This document shows, one piece after another, positions 1 to 6,406 of a DNA stretch of 7,778 bases (within the stretch, counting starts at the first letter, position 1; the number at the start of each line of letters is the position of its first letter). The notes beneath the pieces are model-generated. The model made no database searches and was not told the origin of the DNA. It saw only the letters and a list, made by a program, of their open reading frames with translations. The position numbers and the translations under genes are program-made. This DNA comes from Planctomycetota bacterium (lineage in GTDB: Bacteria > Planctomycetota > B15-G4 > JADJEK01): positions 1 to 7,778 of the forward strand of contig JADJEK010000023.1 of assembly GCA_016709145.1 (NCBI GenBank), written 5' to 3'.

Positions 1-648
1 GTCGGAGTAGGCAGCGCCGCCGTCGGGGCGCTTCTGCCGTAGGAAATGGCGCGCCGAGCGTTCGAACACCTTGCTGTCGACCGCGAAGCCGTGGTCGACG
101 GCGGACCGCAACGCGAGGATCGCGTACTGCGTGTTCGAGTTGTCCCACCAGTTCGACGGCGCGTCCCAATGCGCGAGCTGCGTGGACTTCTTCGTCGCGG
201 ACTTGGTGCCGTCGCCGGTGCGCTCTCGCAGCAGCATGTAGCCGTAGCAGCCGCTGCCGCGTTGGTCGCCCTTGCGCTGTCCGGCTTCCAAGCGTGCGAC
301 GAGGCCCGCGATCGTGGTGGCGTGACGCTTGGAGTCGTGCGCGAGCAGGCCGAGCGTGGCCAGCGCCAAGGTGTACGTCTGCTCCGACTCGCGCGCGGTC
401 GCCAGAACGATGGGCTCGAGTCGCGCCACGTACGGGTCGTCTTTGGCGACGCCGCTCATGAGCAGCGTGTAGAAGACCAAGCACTCGGTGCCGCCGCGAT
501 ATGCCGTCGCGTGCGGAGCGCTGGCGAGTGAGTCCTCGCTTTCGCGCAGGTAGGCGACGCCGGCGTCGATCGCGGCGTCGATCTCGGATTGGAAGGCGCG
601 ATCGACCTGGATCAGCAGGGACAGGCCGAGCGCGACGGAAGCCAGCAT
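1..648 (-). CDS. Secreted alpha/alpha-toroid (prenyltransferase/squalene-oxidase repeat) protein, 5' part
   Basis: The minus strand is open from an ATG at 648-646 to the window edge, giving 216 residues; the C-terminus lies outside. A hydrophobic N-terminus (LASVALGLSLLIQ, residues 2-14) looks like a signal peptide, though it lacks a basic n-region, so export is likely rather than certain. The body shows repeating helical-pair features of the terpenoid-cyclase-like toroid: AIDAGVAYLRESED near residue 30, QTYTLALATLGLLAHD near 90, a glycine-rich GSGCYGYMLL near 132, WWDNSNTQYAILALRSA near 165, and a QW-like RQKRPDGGAAYSD at the visible end. The NSNTQYA..AL and Q..DGG patterns are typical of large secreted toroid proteins common in planctomycetes. 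These are not proven cyclases, and no DxDD acid motif is visible in this part. GGAG at 657-654, five bases before the ATG, supports the start. Substrate and role are unknown. Confidence 0.8.
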   Translation of the reverse strand, partial: MLASVALGLSLLIQVDRAFQSEIDAAIDAGVAYLRESEDSLASAPHATAYRGGTECLVFYTLLMSGVAKDDPYVARLEPIVLATARESEQTYTLALATLGLLAHDSKRHATTIAGLVARLEAGQRKGDQRGSGCYGYMLLRERTGDGTKSATKKSTQLAHWDAPSNWWDNSNTQYAILALRSAVDHGFAVDSKVFERSARHFLRQKRPDGGAAYSD

Positions 649-652
649 CGGT

Positions 653-658
653 GCTCCG
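653..658 (-). promoter_or_regulatory. Ribosome binding site of the toroid-protein gene
   Basis: Read on the minus strand the sequence is CGGAG-CACCG-ATG. GGAG is at 657-654, five bases before the ATG at 648. The frame stays open upstream for some distance, so this site is what fixes the start. Confidence 0.55.
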
Positions 659-719
659 GGTGTGCGCGAACCGATCCGGGTAGGCGCCGCGGGCGGGGAT
701 AGTAACGGGCGCTGCGCTG

Positions 720-930
720 GCCCGCAGCCTGCTCGGGCTGCGGGCGAGGCGGGGCGGAAGGCCCCGGGCCCTTCGGGCGAGATACGGAGGCTCCGCCTCC
801 GTAGGCCAGGCTGGGGCCAGAGGCCCCAGACCCTTCGGGCGAAGGTGGGGGAACTTCGTTCCCCCACGCCCCCTTCGCTCGACCGCGAAGCGGTCGAGCG
901 ACCGAAGGCCCACAAAGCGAGCGGGCCTTC
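720..930. repeat. Array of six GC-rich hairpins, intergenic
   Basis: Six perfect inverted repeats follow one another in about 210 bp. They are 720-729/736-745 (10-bp stem, 6-nt loop); 783-791/795-803 (9 bp, loop TCC); 811-818/822-829 (8 bp, loop AGA); 845-854/858-867 (10 bp, loop TTC); 875-886/890-901 (12 bp, loop GAA); and 904-911/923-930 (8 bp, 11-nt loop). The 12-mer CCCTTCGGGCGA occurs twice as linker (769-780 and 831-842). No reading frame here looks coding. The array lies upstream of the toroid gene, which begins at 648 on the minus strand. It could be a palindromic extragenic repeat cluster, a structured leader or a transcription stop; the sequence alone does not decide. Confidence 0.8.
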
Positions 931-993
931 TCTTGGGACCCATCCGCCCTTGGGCCGCTCGGGGGACTTCACGACGTCCCTTGGCGACGGAGT

Positions 994-1026
994 GGTTTCT
1001 GGCTGACAGGTGTGCGGCCTGAAACC
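994..1026. repeat. Isolated imperfect hairpin
   Basis: GGTTTCTGGC (994-1003) pairs with GCCTGAAACC (1017-1026) at nine of ten positions, across a 13-nt loop. No T-run follows on either strand, so a classical intrinsic terminator is not supported. The rest of 931-1090 shows no gene or other clear structure apart from a weak 5-bp stem (963-967/976-980). Confidence 0.45.
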
Positions 1027-1093
1027 GGGGAAGGATGATGGTTCTCGCTCCGCGCCATGGTTCGGCGGAGGTTGAGCACGTTCAGCGTTTGGA

Positions 1094-1163
1094 CGCGATC
1101 GCGCAAGTCGTGGAGCACTCGCGATGTAAAGCGCGTGCGATTGCCGCCGGCAATCGCACGCGC
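1094..1163. repeat. REP-like palindromic repeat, copy A
   Basis: The unit holds the 12-mer GATCGCGCAAGT (1097-1108) followed by a near-perfect palindrome: a 16-base arm at 1131-1146 and its exact complement at 1148-1163, with a single central base. The core GATTGCCG-C-CGGCAATC recurs in copy B, 142 bp downstream. No coding frame is credible here. It resembles a bacterial repetitive extragenic palindrome, but I do not recognise a named family. Confidence 0.75.
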
Positions 1164-1235
1164 TCCGCCGTCTCACCCTTGCCCCAAGCGCGCACCGCGC
1201 CCGCTCGCCGGTGAACCGCACTCCAACCCTTCGAC

Positions 1236-1305
1236 ACGATCGCGCAAGTGATTGGCACGTCGTGGCGTAGCCCGAACGAGATTGCCGCCGGCAATCGCGT
1301 TCGGG
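1236..1305. repeat. REP-like palindromic repeat, copy B
   Basis: This copy has the same layout as copy A: the 12-mer GATCGCGCAAGT at 1238-1249, then palindrome arms 1271-1287 and 1289-1305 (16 of 17 pairs) around one base. The central 17 bases match copy A exactly, while the outer arms differ in sequence yet remain self-complementary (GCGCGTGC in A, CCCGAACG in B). That is the signature of a selected stem structure with compensatory changes. The spacing to copy A is 141-142 bp. Confidence 0.75.
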
Positions 1306-1312
1306 TAACCGG

Positions 1313-1342
1313 ACGCGTTTGCCGGCGGTGAACTCGTTCGGG
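1313..1342. repeat. REP-like repeat, inverted degenerate copy C
   Basis: The plus strand of 1313-1342 matches the reverse complement of 1271-1300 at 26 of 30 positions, so it is an inverted third copy of the palindrome family. Its own internal symmetry is partly lost. Three direct copies of TCGGG follow at once (1338-1352). The remaining stretch to 1469, the stop side of the glycosyltransferase gene, shows neither a gene nor a convincing terminator. Confidence 0.6.
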
Positions 1343-1469
1343 TCGGGTCGGGTAGCGGTGGCCGAGGTTCTGGTCTCGTCGATCGGTCACCGGGTTTCGC
1401 GTCTCCCTTTGACGCGGCCCGCATTTCCTCGCGCCCCTCGTCGCCAGGCGCCCCCTTCGGAACCCCACA

Positions 1470-2576
1470 TCACCGCTCGCGCTTCGCGAGGATGCTCTCG
1501 TAGGCGCAGAGGTTGCCCTCGACCATCGTGTCGATGGTGAAGTCGGACTCGACGTGACGGCGGCCTGCTTTGCCGTATCGCTCGGCGCTCGTGCGATCGT
1601 CGAGCATGCGCTCGATGCCTTGCGCGAGTGAGCTCGGGTCGTTCGGCGGGATCAGGAGGCCGGTCCGTTCGTGGAGGACCGCTTCGGGGATTCCTCCCGC
1701 CTTCGCCGCGACGACCGGACGCTCGAGCCACAGCGCGTCGAGGATGGTCGTGTTCAGGCCTTCCATCAGCGATGGCGCCGCGAACACGTCCAGCGCGGCC
1801 AGCCAGTCCGGCGCTCGGTCGCGGAAGCCCGGGAACGCGAAGCGCGGGGTGAGGCCATGCTTCGCGACCCTCTGCTTCAGATCGGCTTCGAGTTCTCCCG
1901 CTCCGACCAAGACGAAACGGACGTCGGGTCGGCGAGTTGCGAGCAACGCCGCCGCCTCGACGAAGACGTCGAAACCCTTGTGCCACGCGAAGTGGCCGAC
2001 CGATCCGATCAGCGGGATTCCGGAGCCGATGCCGAGTTCGGCGCGTGGGCCCGCGCGATCGGCTCGGGCGAGGCGAGCGGGGTCGATGCCGCTGTGGACC
2101 ACCTCGATGCGTTCGCGTGGGACGCCGCCCGCGGCGAGGACGTCGGCGATCGCGTGCGAGATCGCGATGAAGCGATCGACGCCGTGGCGGTACTTGAAGC
2201 GCCGGAACGGCGAGCCCGTGATCGCGAAATCGACGCGACGCGAGACGACGCACGGGACGTCGGCGCGCCATGCCGCGAGTGCCGCGAGGGTGTGTGCGTG
2301 CGAGGTGTGGGCGTGCACGAGGTCGAACGCGCCGCTCTTCAACAGTCTCGTCAACGTCGCGATGGCGCCGAGATCGAACTCGCCGCGCATGCTGCGTTCG
2401 ACGACGTCGATGCCGGCCTGCCGCGTTCGCTGCGCGCACGGTGAACCCGGTTGAGCCACCATCGTGACGGCGTGTCCGCGCGCTTTGGATCCGCACATGA
2501 GGTTGTGCGCCTGCTGCTCGCCGCCGCGCCAGGTGCGTTCGGTGTCGACGTGGAGGATGCGGAGCGCGCGTTGCAC
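1470..2576 (-). CDS. GT4-type (GT-B fold) glycosyltransferase
   Basis: The 368-residue protein has the full length and architecture of a family 4 glycosyltransferase. The N-terminal acceptor domain has RILHVDTERTWRGGEQ (6-21), with the glycine-rich loop, and FDLVHAHTSHAHT (84-96). A linker carries IEVVHSGID (157-164). The C-terminal nucleotide-sugar domain has IGSVGHFAWHKGFDVFVEAA (190-209), FVLVGAGEL (221-229) and the donor-binding acidic motif as E272-x7-D280 (EGLNTTILD), with Asp in place of the usual second Glu. The start is a GTG at 2576; no upstream ATG or GTG is in frame before a TGA at 2609-2607, and no strong ribosome binding site is visible. It probably transfers a sugar from a nucleotide donor to a cell-surface glycan on the cytoplasmic side of the inner membrane. 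The divergent kinase/glycosyltransferase operon supports a role in lipopolysaccharide-like assembly. Donor and acceptor cannot be told from sequence. Confidence 0.93.
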   Translation of the reverse strand: MQRALRILHVDTERTWRGGEQQAHNLMCGSKARGHAVTMVAQPGSPCAQRTRQAGIDVVERSMRGEFDLGAIATLTRLLKSGAFDLVHAHTSHAHTLAALAAWRADVPCVVSRRVDFAITGSPFRRFKYRHGVDRFIAISHAIADVLAAGGVPRERIEVVHSGIDPARLARADRAGPRAELGIGSGIPLIGSVGHFAWHKGFDVFVEAAALLATRRPDVRFVLVGAGELEADLKQRVAKHGLTPRFAFPGFRDRAPDWLAALDVFAAPSLMEGLNTTILDALWLERPVVAAKAGGIPEAVLHERTGLLIPPNDPSSLAQGIERMLDDRTSAERYGKAGRRHVESDFTIDTMVEGNLCAYESILAKRER

Positions 2577-2675
2577 GGGCGGGATGGTAGAAGAGTCCGC
2601 AAGTTTTCAGAGCGCGCACGGCCGAATCCGGTCGAACCAGAGGCGCTCGCTTCGACGGGCCGATGGCAGTCCTGG
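2577..2675. promoter_or_regulatory. Divergent intergenic region, presumed promoters
   Basis: This 99-bp gap separates two divergently transcribed cell-surface gene sets, so promoters for both strands are expected here or inside the flanking 5' ends. I cannot point to convincing -35/-10 boxes or an operator. The only AT-richer stretch is around 2601-2609. The assignment rests on layout alone. Confidence 0.35.
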
Positions 2676-4287
2676 ATGGCGGAGCCGGAACAACTCGAAC
2701 CGTGGACCGCCGCCCGTGGTCTCGCCGTGGTCGCGAATGCCGCGATCGTGCGGCGCCTCGGCCGCGATGCGATCGAGGCGCTCGCGCTCGGGGAGTTCGA
2801 CGGCGAGGTCTTGAAGCAGAACCCGCGGCGGCGCGTGACGCGTGTCGCGACGCCGATCGGGCCCGTCGTCGTCAAGCATTACGCGCCTGATCGCGGACTC
2901 GAGCGCCTCAAGGTCCTCGCCTTCGGCAATCGCGCGCGACGGGAGTGGGACACCGCGTTGGCGTTGCGCGCCGCCGGACTGCCCGTGCCCGAACCTTGGT
3001 ATCTCGCCGAGAGCGCGGGAGCGAGCGCTTCGGCGAGTTTCCGGCGCGGCCGCGGTGCCCGGAGCGCGCCCACTCGGCGGCTTCCTCGAAGATCGCGCTT
3101 CGGGCGGCGATGCCGCTCGCGCCGGGGGCATCGAGGCGTTGGCGCCGACGTTGAACGTGCTCGCGCGCATGCACGCAGCCGGCTTCCACCATCGCGACTT
3201 CCACGGCGGCAACGTGCTGCTCCAACACGGCGATCCGCGCGACGTCGTCGTCATCGATCTGCATCGCGTCGAGCGTGGCCGCGAGGTCGGTGTGCGCGCG
3301 CGCATCGAGGCCTTGGCGACGCTGCTGCACACTCTGCGGTTCGGGCTGCGCGGCGAGGAGATCCGCGAGGCGATCCTGCGCTACGCCGCAGAGGCGTCGC
3401 TTGGCGTCGAGCGCGAGCGCTTCGTCGCCGCGGTGCTGGAGCGCGTCGCGCGACGCGAAGCCGCGCGCATCGGGAGTCGCAGCAAGCGCTGCGCCCGCGA
3501 GAGCACGGAGTTCACGGCGGTGCGCGCCGGCGGTTGCATCGGCTGGCGGCGTCGCAACGTCGAGGAACACGTGCTGTTCGAGTCGATCGCGGCCGCTCGC
3601 GAAGCGCTCGCGCAGGGATCCACCGCGGTGCGGTCGATCGCACGACGGTCGTCCGTCGCACTCGCGCCGGCTCGCGATGCGATGTGGGCCGTGAAGGTCT
3701 ACGACGGCGACGGCCACCGGCGGTCGCTGCGTGCGCGCTTCACCGAGGGACGCGCGGGCGCGGCGTACCGCGCCGGGTTCGCGCTCGCCGTGCGCGACGT
3801 GGCCGCGCCGCCCGTGATCGCATGGCTGAAGACGCCGGATCGCTCGGTGCTCGTGATGACCGCTTACGACGACGCGACGACACTGCTGGCGGCGTCGTTC
3901 GCTTGGCTGGCCGCGCCGCAAGAGCAGCGCGATCCGGCGCTGCGCACGGCTGCGATCGCGGTCGCGGAGTTGTTGAGCTCGTTGTGGAGCGCGCGCGTGC
4001 TGGTGCACGATCTGTCGCCGAAGAACGTGTTGCTGCGCGAGTGCGACGGACGGATGCAGGCGTCGTTGTGCGACTTCGACGGCATCCGCTTCGGCCGTGC
4101 GCCGACCTTGGAGCGCATGATTCGCGGGCTCGCGCAAGTGAACGACTGCGCGCCCGGGATCCCGGCACGAGCACGGTTGCGCGTGCTCGCACGGCTGAAG
4201 CGAACTCTGCCGCAACTGCGGCGCACAGGGGTCGCCAGCGCCGTCTGGCGCACGACGCGGGCTCGCGCGGAGAAGGCCACCTCGTGA
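2676..4287 (+). pseudogene. Tandem LPS-kinase-like protein with apparent +1 frameshift near 3048
   Basis: Skipping one base gives a 536-residue protein with two kinase-fold domains. Domain 1 is like the lipopolysaccharide kinase (Kdo kinase/WaaP) family: VVVKHY with Lys67, RREW with candidate helix-C Glu90, PGARPLGGFLED, HRDFHGGN (172-179), metal-binding DLH (194-196), and SRSKRCARESTEF, a motif often seen after the kinase core in this family. Domain 2 has WAVKVYDG with Lys340, VLVHDLSPKNVLL with Asp445 and Asn450, and LCDFDG with Asp466. All catalytic positions are present in both domains. The break: residues 1-124 read in the frame of the ATG at 2676, but everything from AAVPGARPL (3049 on) reads in the +1 frame. 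The junction lies in a GC palindromic run (3042-3054), and homology places it only within about 3000-3055. It may be a sequencing error, a real mutation or recoding. The start is the only in-frame ATG upstream of the domain. It probably phosphorylates a core sugar or lipid at the inner membrane. Confidence 0.85.
4269..4276 (+). promoter_or_regulatory. Ribosome binding site for the second glycosyltransferase
   Basis: GGAGAAGG ends seven bases before the GTG at 4284, inside the 3' end of the kinase gene. It selects the GTG within the GTGA overlap as the start, in a frame that is otherwise open far upstream. Confidence 0.7.
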
Positions 4288-5444
4288 ACGTCTTGCACGC
4301 GTTCTCCAACTGGAAGTGGACCGGACCCGCCGAACCGGCGGTGCGGCTCGCCGAGGCCTTGCGCGAACGTCACGACGTCACGTTCGCGTGCGGTCGCTGC
4401 CCGTATCAGGACCTCGACAACCTGGTGCAGGCGCACGCGACGGCCGCGGGTTTGCCGGTGGTGACCGATCTGCGTTTGCGCAAGCACTTCGATCCGATCA
4501 ACGGTTGGCGCGACCTGAAGCGCTTGACCACGATCATCGCCGAGCGGCGCTTCGACGTGGTCCACACGCATCTGCTGAACGACCACCTGATCGGCGGCGC
4601 CGCGGCGCGCCGCGCGAAGACCGGAGCGATCGTCGTGCGCTCGCTCTACGGCGGCCGCGACGTCGCTCCGCCGCTGCGCACCCGTCTGGCACTCGCACGC
4701 TTCACCGACGGTGTCGTCGCGGCGTCGTCGGCTGCGTTCGACGCCGTGACGAAGACCGGCGCGGTTCCCGCGGAGCGCGTGTTCCTCGTGCCCGGAGCCG
4801 TCGACGTGCGACGCTTCGCGCAGGAGCGTTTGGCGCCGTGGCGTGACGCCGCGCGCGCGGAGCTCGGGCTCGCTCCGCACCACGTGGTCGGCGGAATCGT
4901 CGCGCGGATCCAACGCCATCGGAAGTTCGAACTGCTGATCGACGCTTGTGCGCGAGCCATGGCGCGCGACGATCGCTTGCGCGTCGTGATCCTCGGTCGT
5001 GGGACGCATGCCGAGTCGCTGGTGCATGCGCCGCTGCGCAAGCTCGGACTCGAAGATCGCGTGTTGGCCGTGGGATACAAGGAAGGCAAGCAGTACCTGC
5101 GCACGCTCGCCGCTCTCGACTTCGGCTTGTTCTTGGTGCCCGGCAGCGACGGCTCGTGTCGAGCGGCGCGCGAGTTGTTGGCGTCGTCGTTGCCGTTGCT
5201 GGTCACGCGACGAGCACCGCTGCCCGAGATCGCCGGGGACGGCGAAGCCGGCTTCGTGCTCGACGACGATCCCGCGGCGTTCGCGCAGGCGATGCTGACG
5301 TTGGCGCGTGAGCCGGATCGGCTCGCGGCGCTACGCCAAGCCGCGCGCATGCGCGCCGAGCAGCGCTTCTCGCTGCGCCATCAAGCCGACGAAGTCGCCG
5401 CGATCTACGAGCGGCTGCGGACGCTCGGACCTCGGAGGCGTTGA
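4284..5444 (+). CDS. GT4-like (GT-B fold) glycosyltransferase
   Basis: The 386-residue protein starts at a GTG whose last two bases are part of the kinase stop (GTGA, 4-nt overlap), with GGAGAAGG seven bases upstream. That indicates translational coupling. N-terminal domain: VNVLHAFSNWKWTGPAEPAV (1-20), with the acceptor loop, and FDVVHTHLLNDHLIGG (90-105). Linker: VFLVPGAVDVRRF (166-178). C-terminal donor domain: VGGIVARIQRHRKFELLIDA (202-221), RVVILGRG (233-240), and the acidic donor motif as D289-x7-E297 in SDGSCRAARELLASSLP, followed by APLPEIAGDGEAG. The first acid is Asp rather than Glu. The GSDGSCRA..E variant is one I associate with glycosyltransferases of this type in planctomycetes. 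It probably adds a sugar to the same glycan that the kinase modifies. The frame is also open upstream through 2451, so an automatic start choice would be far too long. Confidence 0.92.
   Translation: MNVLHAFSNWKWTGPAEPAVRLAEALRERHDVTFACGRCPYQDLDNLVQAHATAAGLPVVTDLRLRKHFDPINGWRDLKRLTTIIAERRFDVVHTHLLNDHLIGGAAARRAKTGAIVVRSLYGGRDVAPPLRTRLALARFTDGVVAASSAAFDAVTKTGAVPAERVFLVPGAVDVRRFAQERLAPWRDAARAELGLAPHHVVGGIVARIQRHRKFELLIDACARAMARDDRLRVVILGRGTHAESLVHAPLRKLGLEDRVLAVGYKEGKQYLRTLAALDFGLFLVPGSDGSCRAARELLASSLPLLVTRRAPLPEIAGDGEAGFVLDDDPAAFAQAMLTLAREPDRLAALRQAARMRAEQRFSLRHQADEVAAIYERLRTLGPRRR
5434..5438 (+). promoter_or_regulatory. Ribosome binding site deciding the start of the 156-residue gene
   Basis: GGAGG stands five bases before the ATG at 5444 but only two before the in-frame TTG at 5441, so the ATG is preferred. 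Confidence 0.7.
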
Positions 5445-5914
5445 TGCGCGTGCTGGTCGCGGCCCCGCGTTCTCGTCTCGACGCATTCGTCCGCGCGACG
5501 TCGGCGGCGCTGTCGCCCGAACACGCGACGTGTTCGGGCTTCGCGCACGACGCGAGCCGCGATCCGACGATCGAGCTGCCGCACCGCGTCTTCAGCGAGC
5601 GCAGCGCGTGGGTGGTCCTGATCCAACCGCGTCGCGAGGATCCAGCCACGCTGGACGCAGTGCGCGGATTCGGAGCGCGCATCGTCGTGTGGTTCGAGGT
5701 CGAGGACGAAGCCGCGACCGAACGGGTGTCGCGCGCGCGTCGCCGCTGGTTGGCGCACGCAGCCGACGTGGTGTTGGCCGCCGACGTCGTCGCCGCTGCC
5801 GACGCCGTCGATCGCCACGGGCGCGCCGCGCGCGTGGTGGGGGGCGAAGCGTTCGAGTCGGCGCTGCGCGATGCCGTCGTGACCTGGCCCGGCGGCGCGC
5901 TCGGTCTGGCCTGA
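5444..5914 (+). CDS. Unrecognised 156-residue protein of the cell-surface operon
   Basis: I do not recognise this family. The ATG shares its A with the TGA of the upstream glycosyltransferase, and GGAGG precedes it by five bases, so it is very likely translated as part of the operon. The protein opens with a Rossmann-like first strand (MRVLVAAPRS), followed by a helix (LDAFVRATSAAL). The middle has WVVLIQPRRED and ARIVVWFEVEDE, which read as further beta strands. A helical stretch (RRWLAHAADVVLAADVVAAA, about 105-124) follows, and the end is short. No membrane segment or catalytic signature is evident. The strand/helix order resembles the N-terminal half of a GT-B glycosyltransferase without the donor domain, so it could be a degenerate or partner subunit; this is inference only. 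It converges on ispF with a 9-bp gap, which leaves no room for a hairpin terminator between the two stops. Confidence 0.75.
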   Translation: MRVLVAAPRSRLDAFVRATSAALSPEHATCSGFAHDASRDPTIELPHRVFSERSAWVVLIQPRREDPATLDAVRGFGARIVVWFEVEDEAATERVSRARRRWLAHAADVVLAADVVAAADAVDRHGRAARVVGGEAFESALRDAVVTWPGGALGLA

Positions 5915-5923
5915 TTCCCCGGT

Positions 5924-6406
5924 TCAGAGTCGCGTGGATCGCAGCAGCGCGACGACCGTGACTTCGACGAGATCGGGATCGCCGGAACCTTCGGTGGTCT
6001 TGGCCTTGACGTTGACGCGATCGGCGGGCACACCGAACAACGCCGCCAGCGACTGGCGCAGTGCGGCGCGGTGCGGGGCGATCTTCGGCCGATCGATCAG
6101 CAGCACGGCGTCGAGCGATACCACGCGGAGCCCCGTGCGCTGGACGAGGTCCATGGCCGTCCGCGCGAGCACCGTCGAGTCCGCGCCCGCGTAGCGCGGA
6201 TCGGTGTCGGGGAACAACGTGCCGAGGTCGTCGAGTCCGGCGGCGCCGAGCACGGCGTCGATCGCCGCATGCAGCAGCGCGTCGGCATCGGAGTGGCCGA
6301 GCAACCCGAAGTCCTGAGCCAACGTCAGGCCGCCGAGGCGCAGCGGTCGGCCCGGCACGAGTCGATGGCGGTCGTAGCCGAGGCCGATGCGGGCGTCGTC
6401 GTTCAC
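5924..6406 (-). CDS. ispF: 2-C-methyl-D-erythritol 2,4-cyclodiphosphate synthase
   Basis: IspF converts CDP-ME 2-phosphate to 2-C-methylerythritol 2,4-cyclodiphosphate with release of CMP, in the MEP isoprenoid pathway in the cytoplasm; the family acts as a homotrimer. The 160 residues match the usual length. The metal and substrate motifs are intact: IGLGYDRHR with Asp12 and His14, GHSDADALLHAAIDAVLGAA with His38, Asp40 and His46, LGTLFPDTDPRYAGADS (61-77), and NVKAKTTEG with Glu139. The start is the GTG at 6406-6404, overlapping the ispD stop as GTGA (4 nt), so it is translationally coupled to ispD. A longer upstream reading of this frame runs through ispD and is not protein-like. Confidence 0.97.
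   Translation of the reverse strand: MNDDARIGLGYDRHRLVPGRPLRLGGLTLAQDFGLLGHSDADALLHAAIDAVLGAAGLDDLGTLFPDTDPRYAGADSTVLARTAMDLVQRTGLRVVSLDAVLLIDRPKIAPHRAALRQSLAALFGVPADRVNVKAKTTEGSGDPDLVEVTVVALLRSTRL

Noticed and set aside
46..531. 161-codon plus-strand open frame
   Set aside because: It is the antisense shadow of the toroid-protein gene, whose minus-strand translation has clear repeat motifs; the plus product is Arg/Ala-rich with no recognisable motif.
1082..1468. Minus-strand frame of 128 codons with two similar ~28-residue peptides
   Set aside because: The peptide similarity comes from the DNA repeats A and B lying in the same phase; the centres are palindromes and composition is noise-like, with no ribosome binding site.
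1570..2454. 294-codon plus-strand open frame
   Set aside because: It lies antisense to the well-supported glycosyltransferase; long stop-free shadows are expected at this GC content.
3040..3056. Programmed frameshift site
   Set aside because: No slippery heptamer, rare-codon stop context or convincing downstream stimulator is visible; the GC-rich palindrome makes a read or assembly error, or a plain mutation, simpler.
2908..4215. 435-codon minus-strand open frame
   Set aside because: Shadow of the tandem kinase gene; it is rich in His/Arg/Gln and has no domain motif.
5441..5443. TTG start for the 156-residue gene
   Set aside because: GGAGG would be only two bases away; the ATG at 5444 has five-base spacing and the usual stop/start overlap.
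5915..5923. Terminator between the converging cell-surface operon and ispF
   Set aside because: The 9-bp gap is too short for a hairpin with a T-run, and I saw no clear one in the adjoining gene ends.
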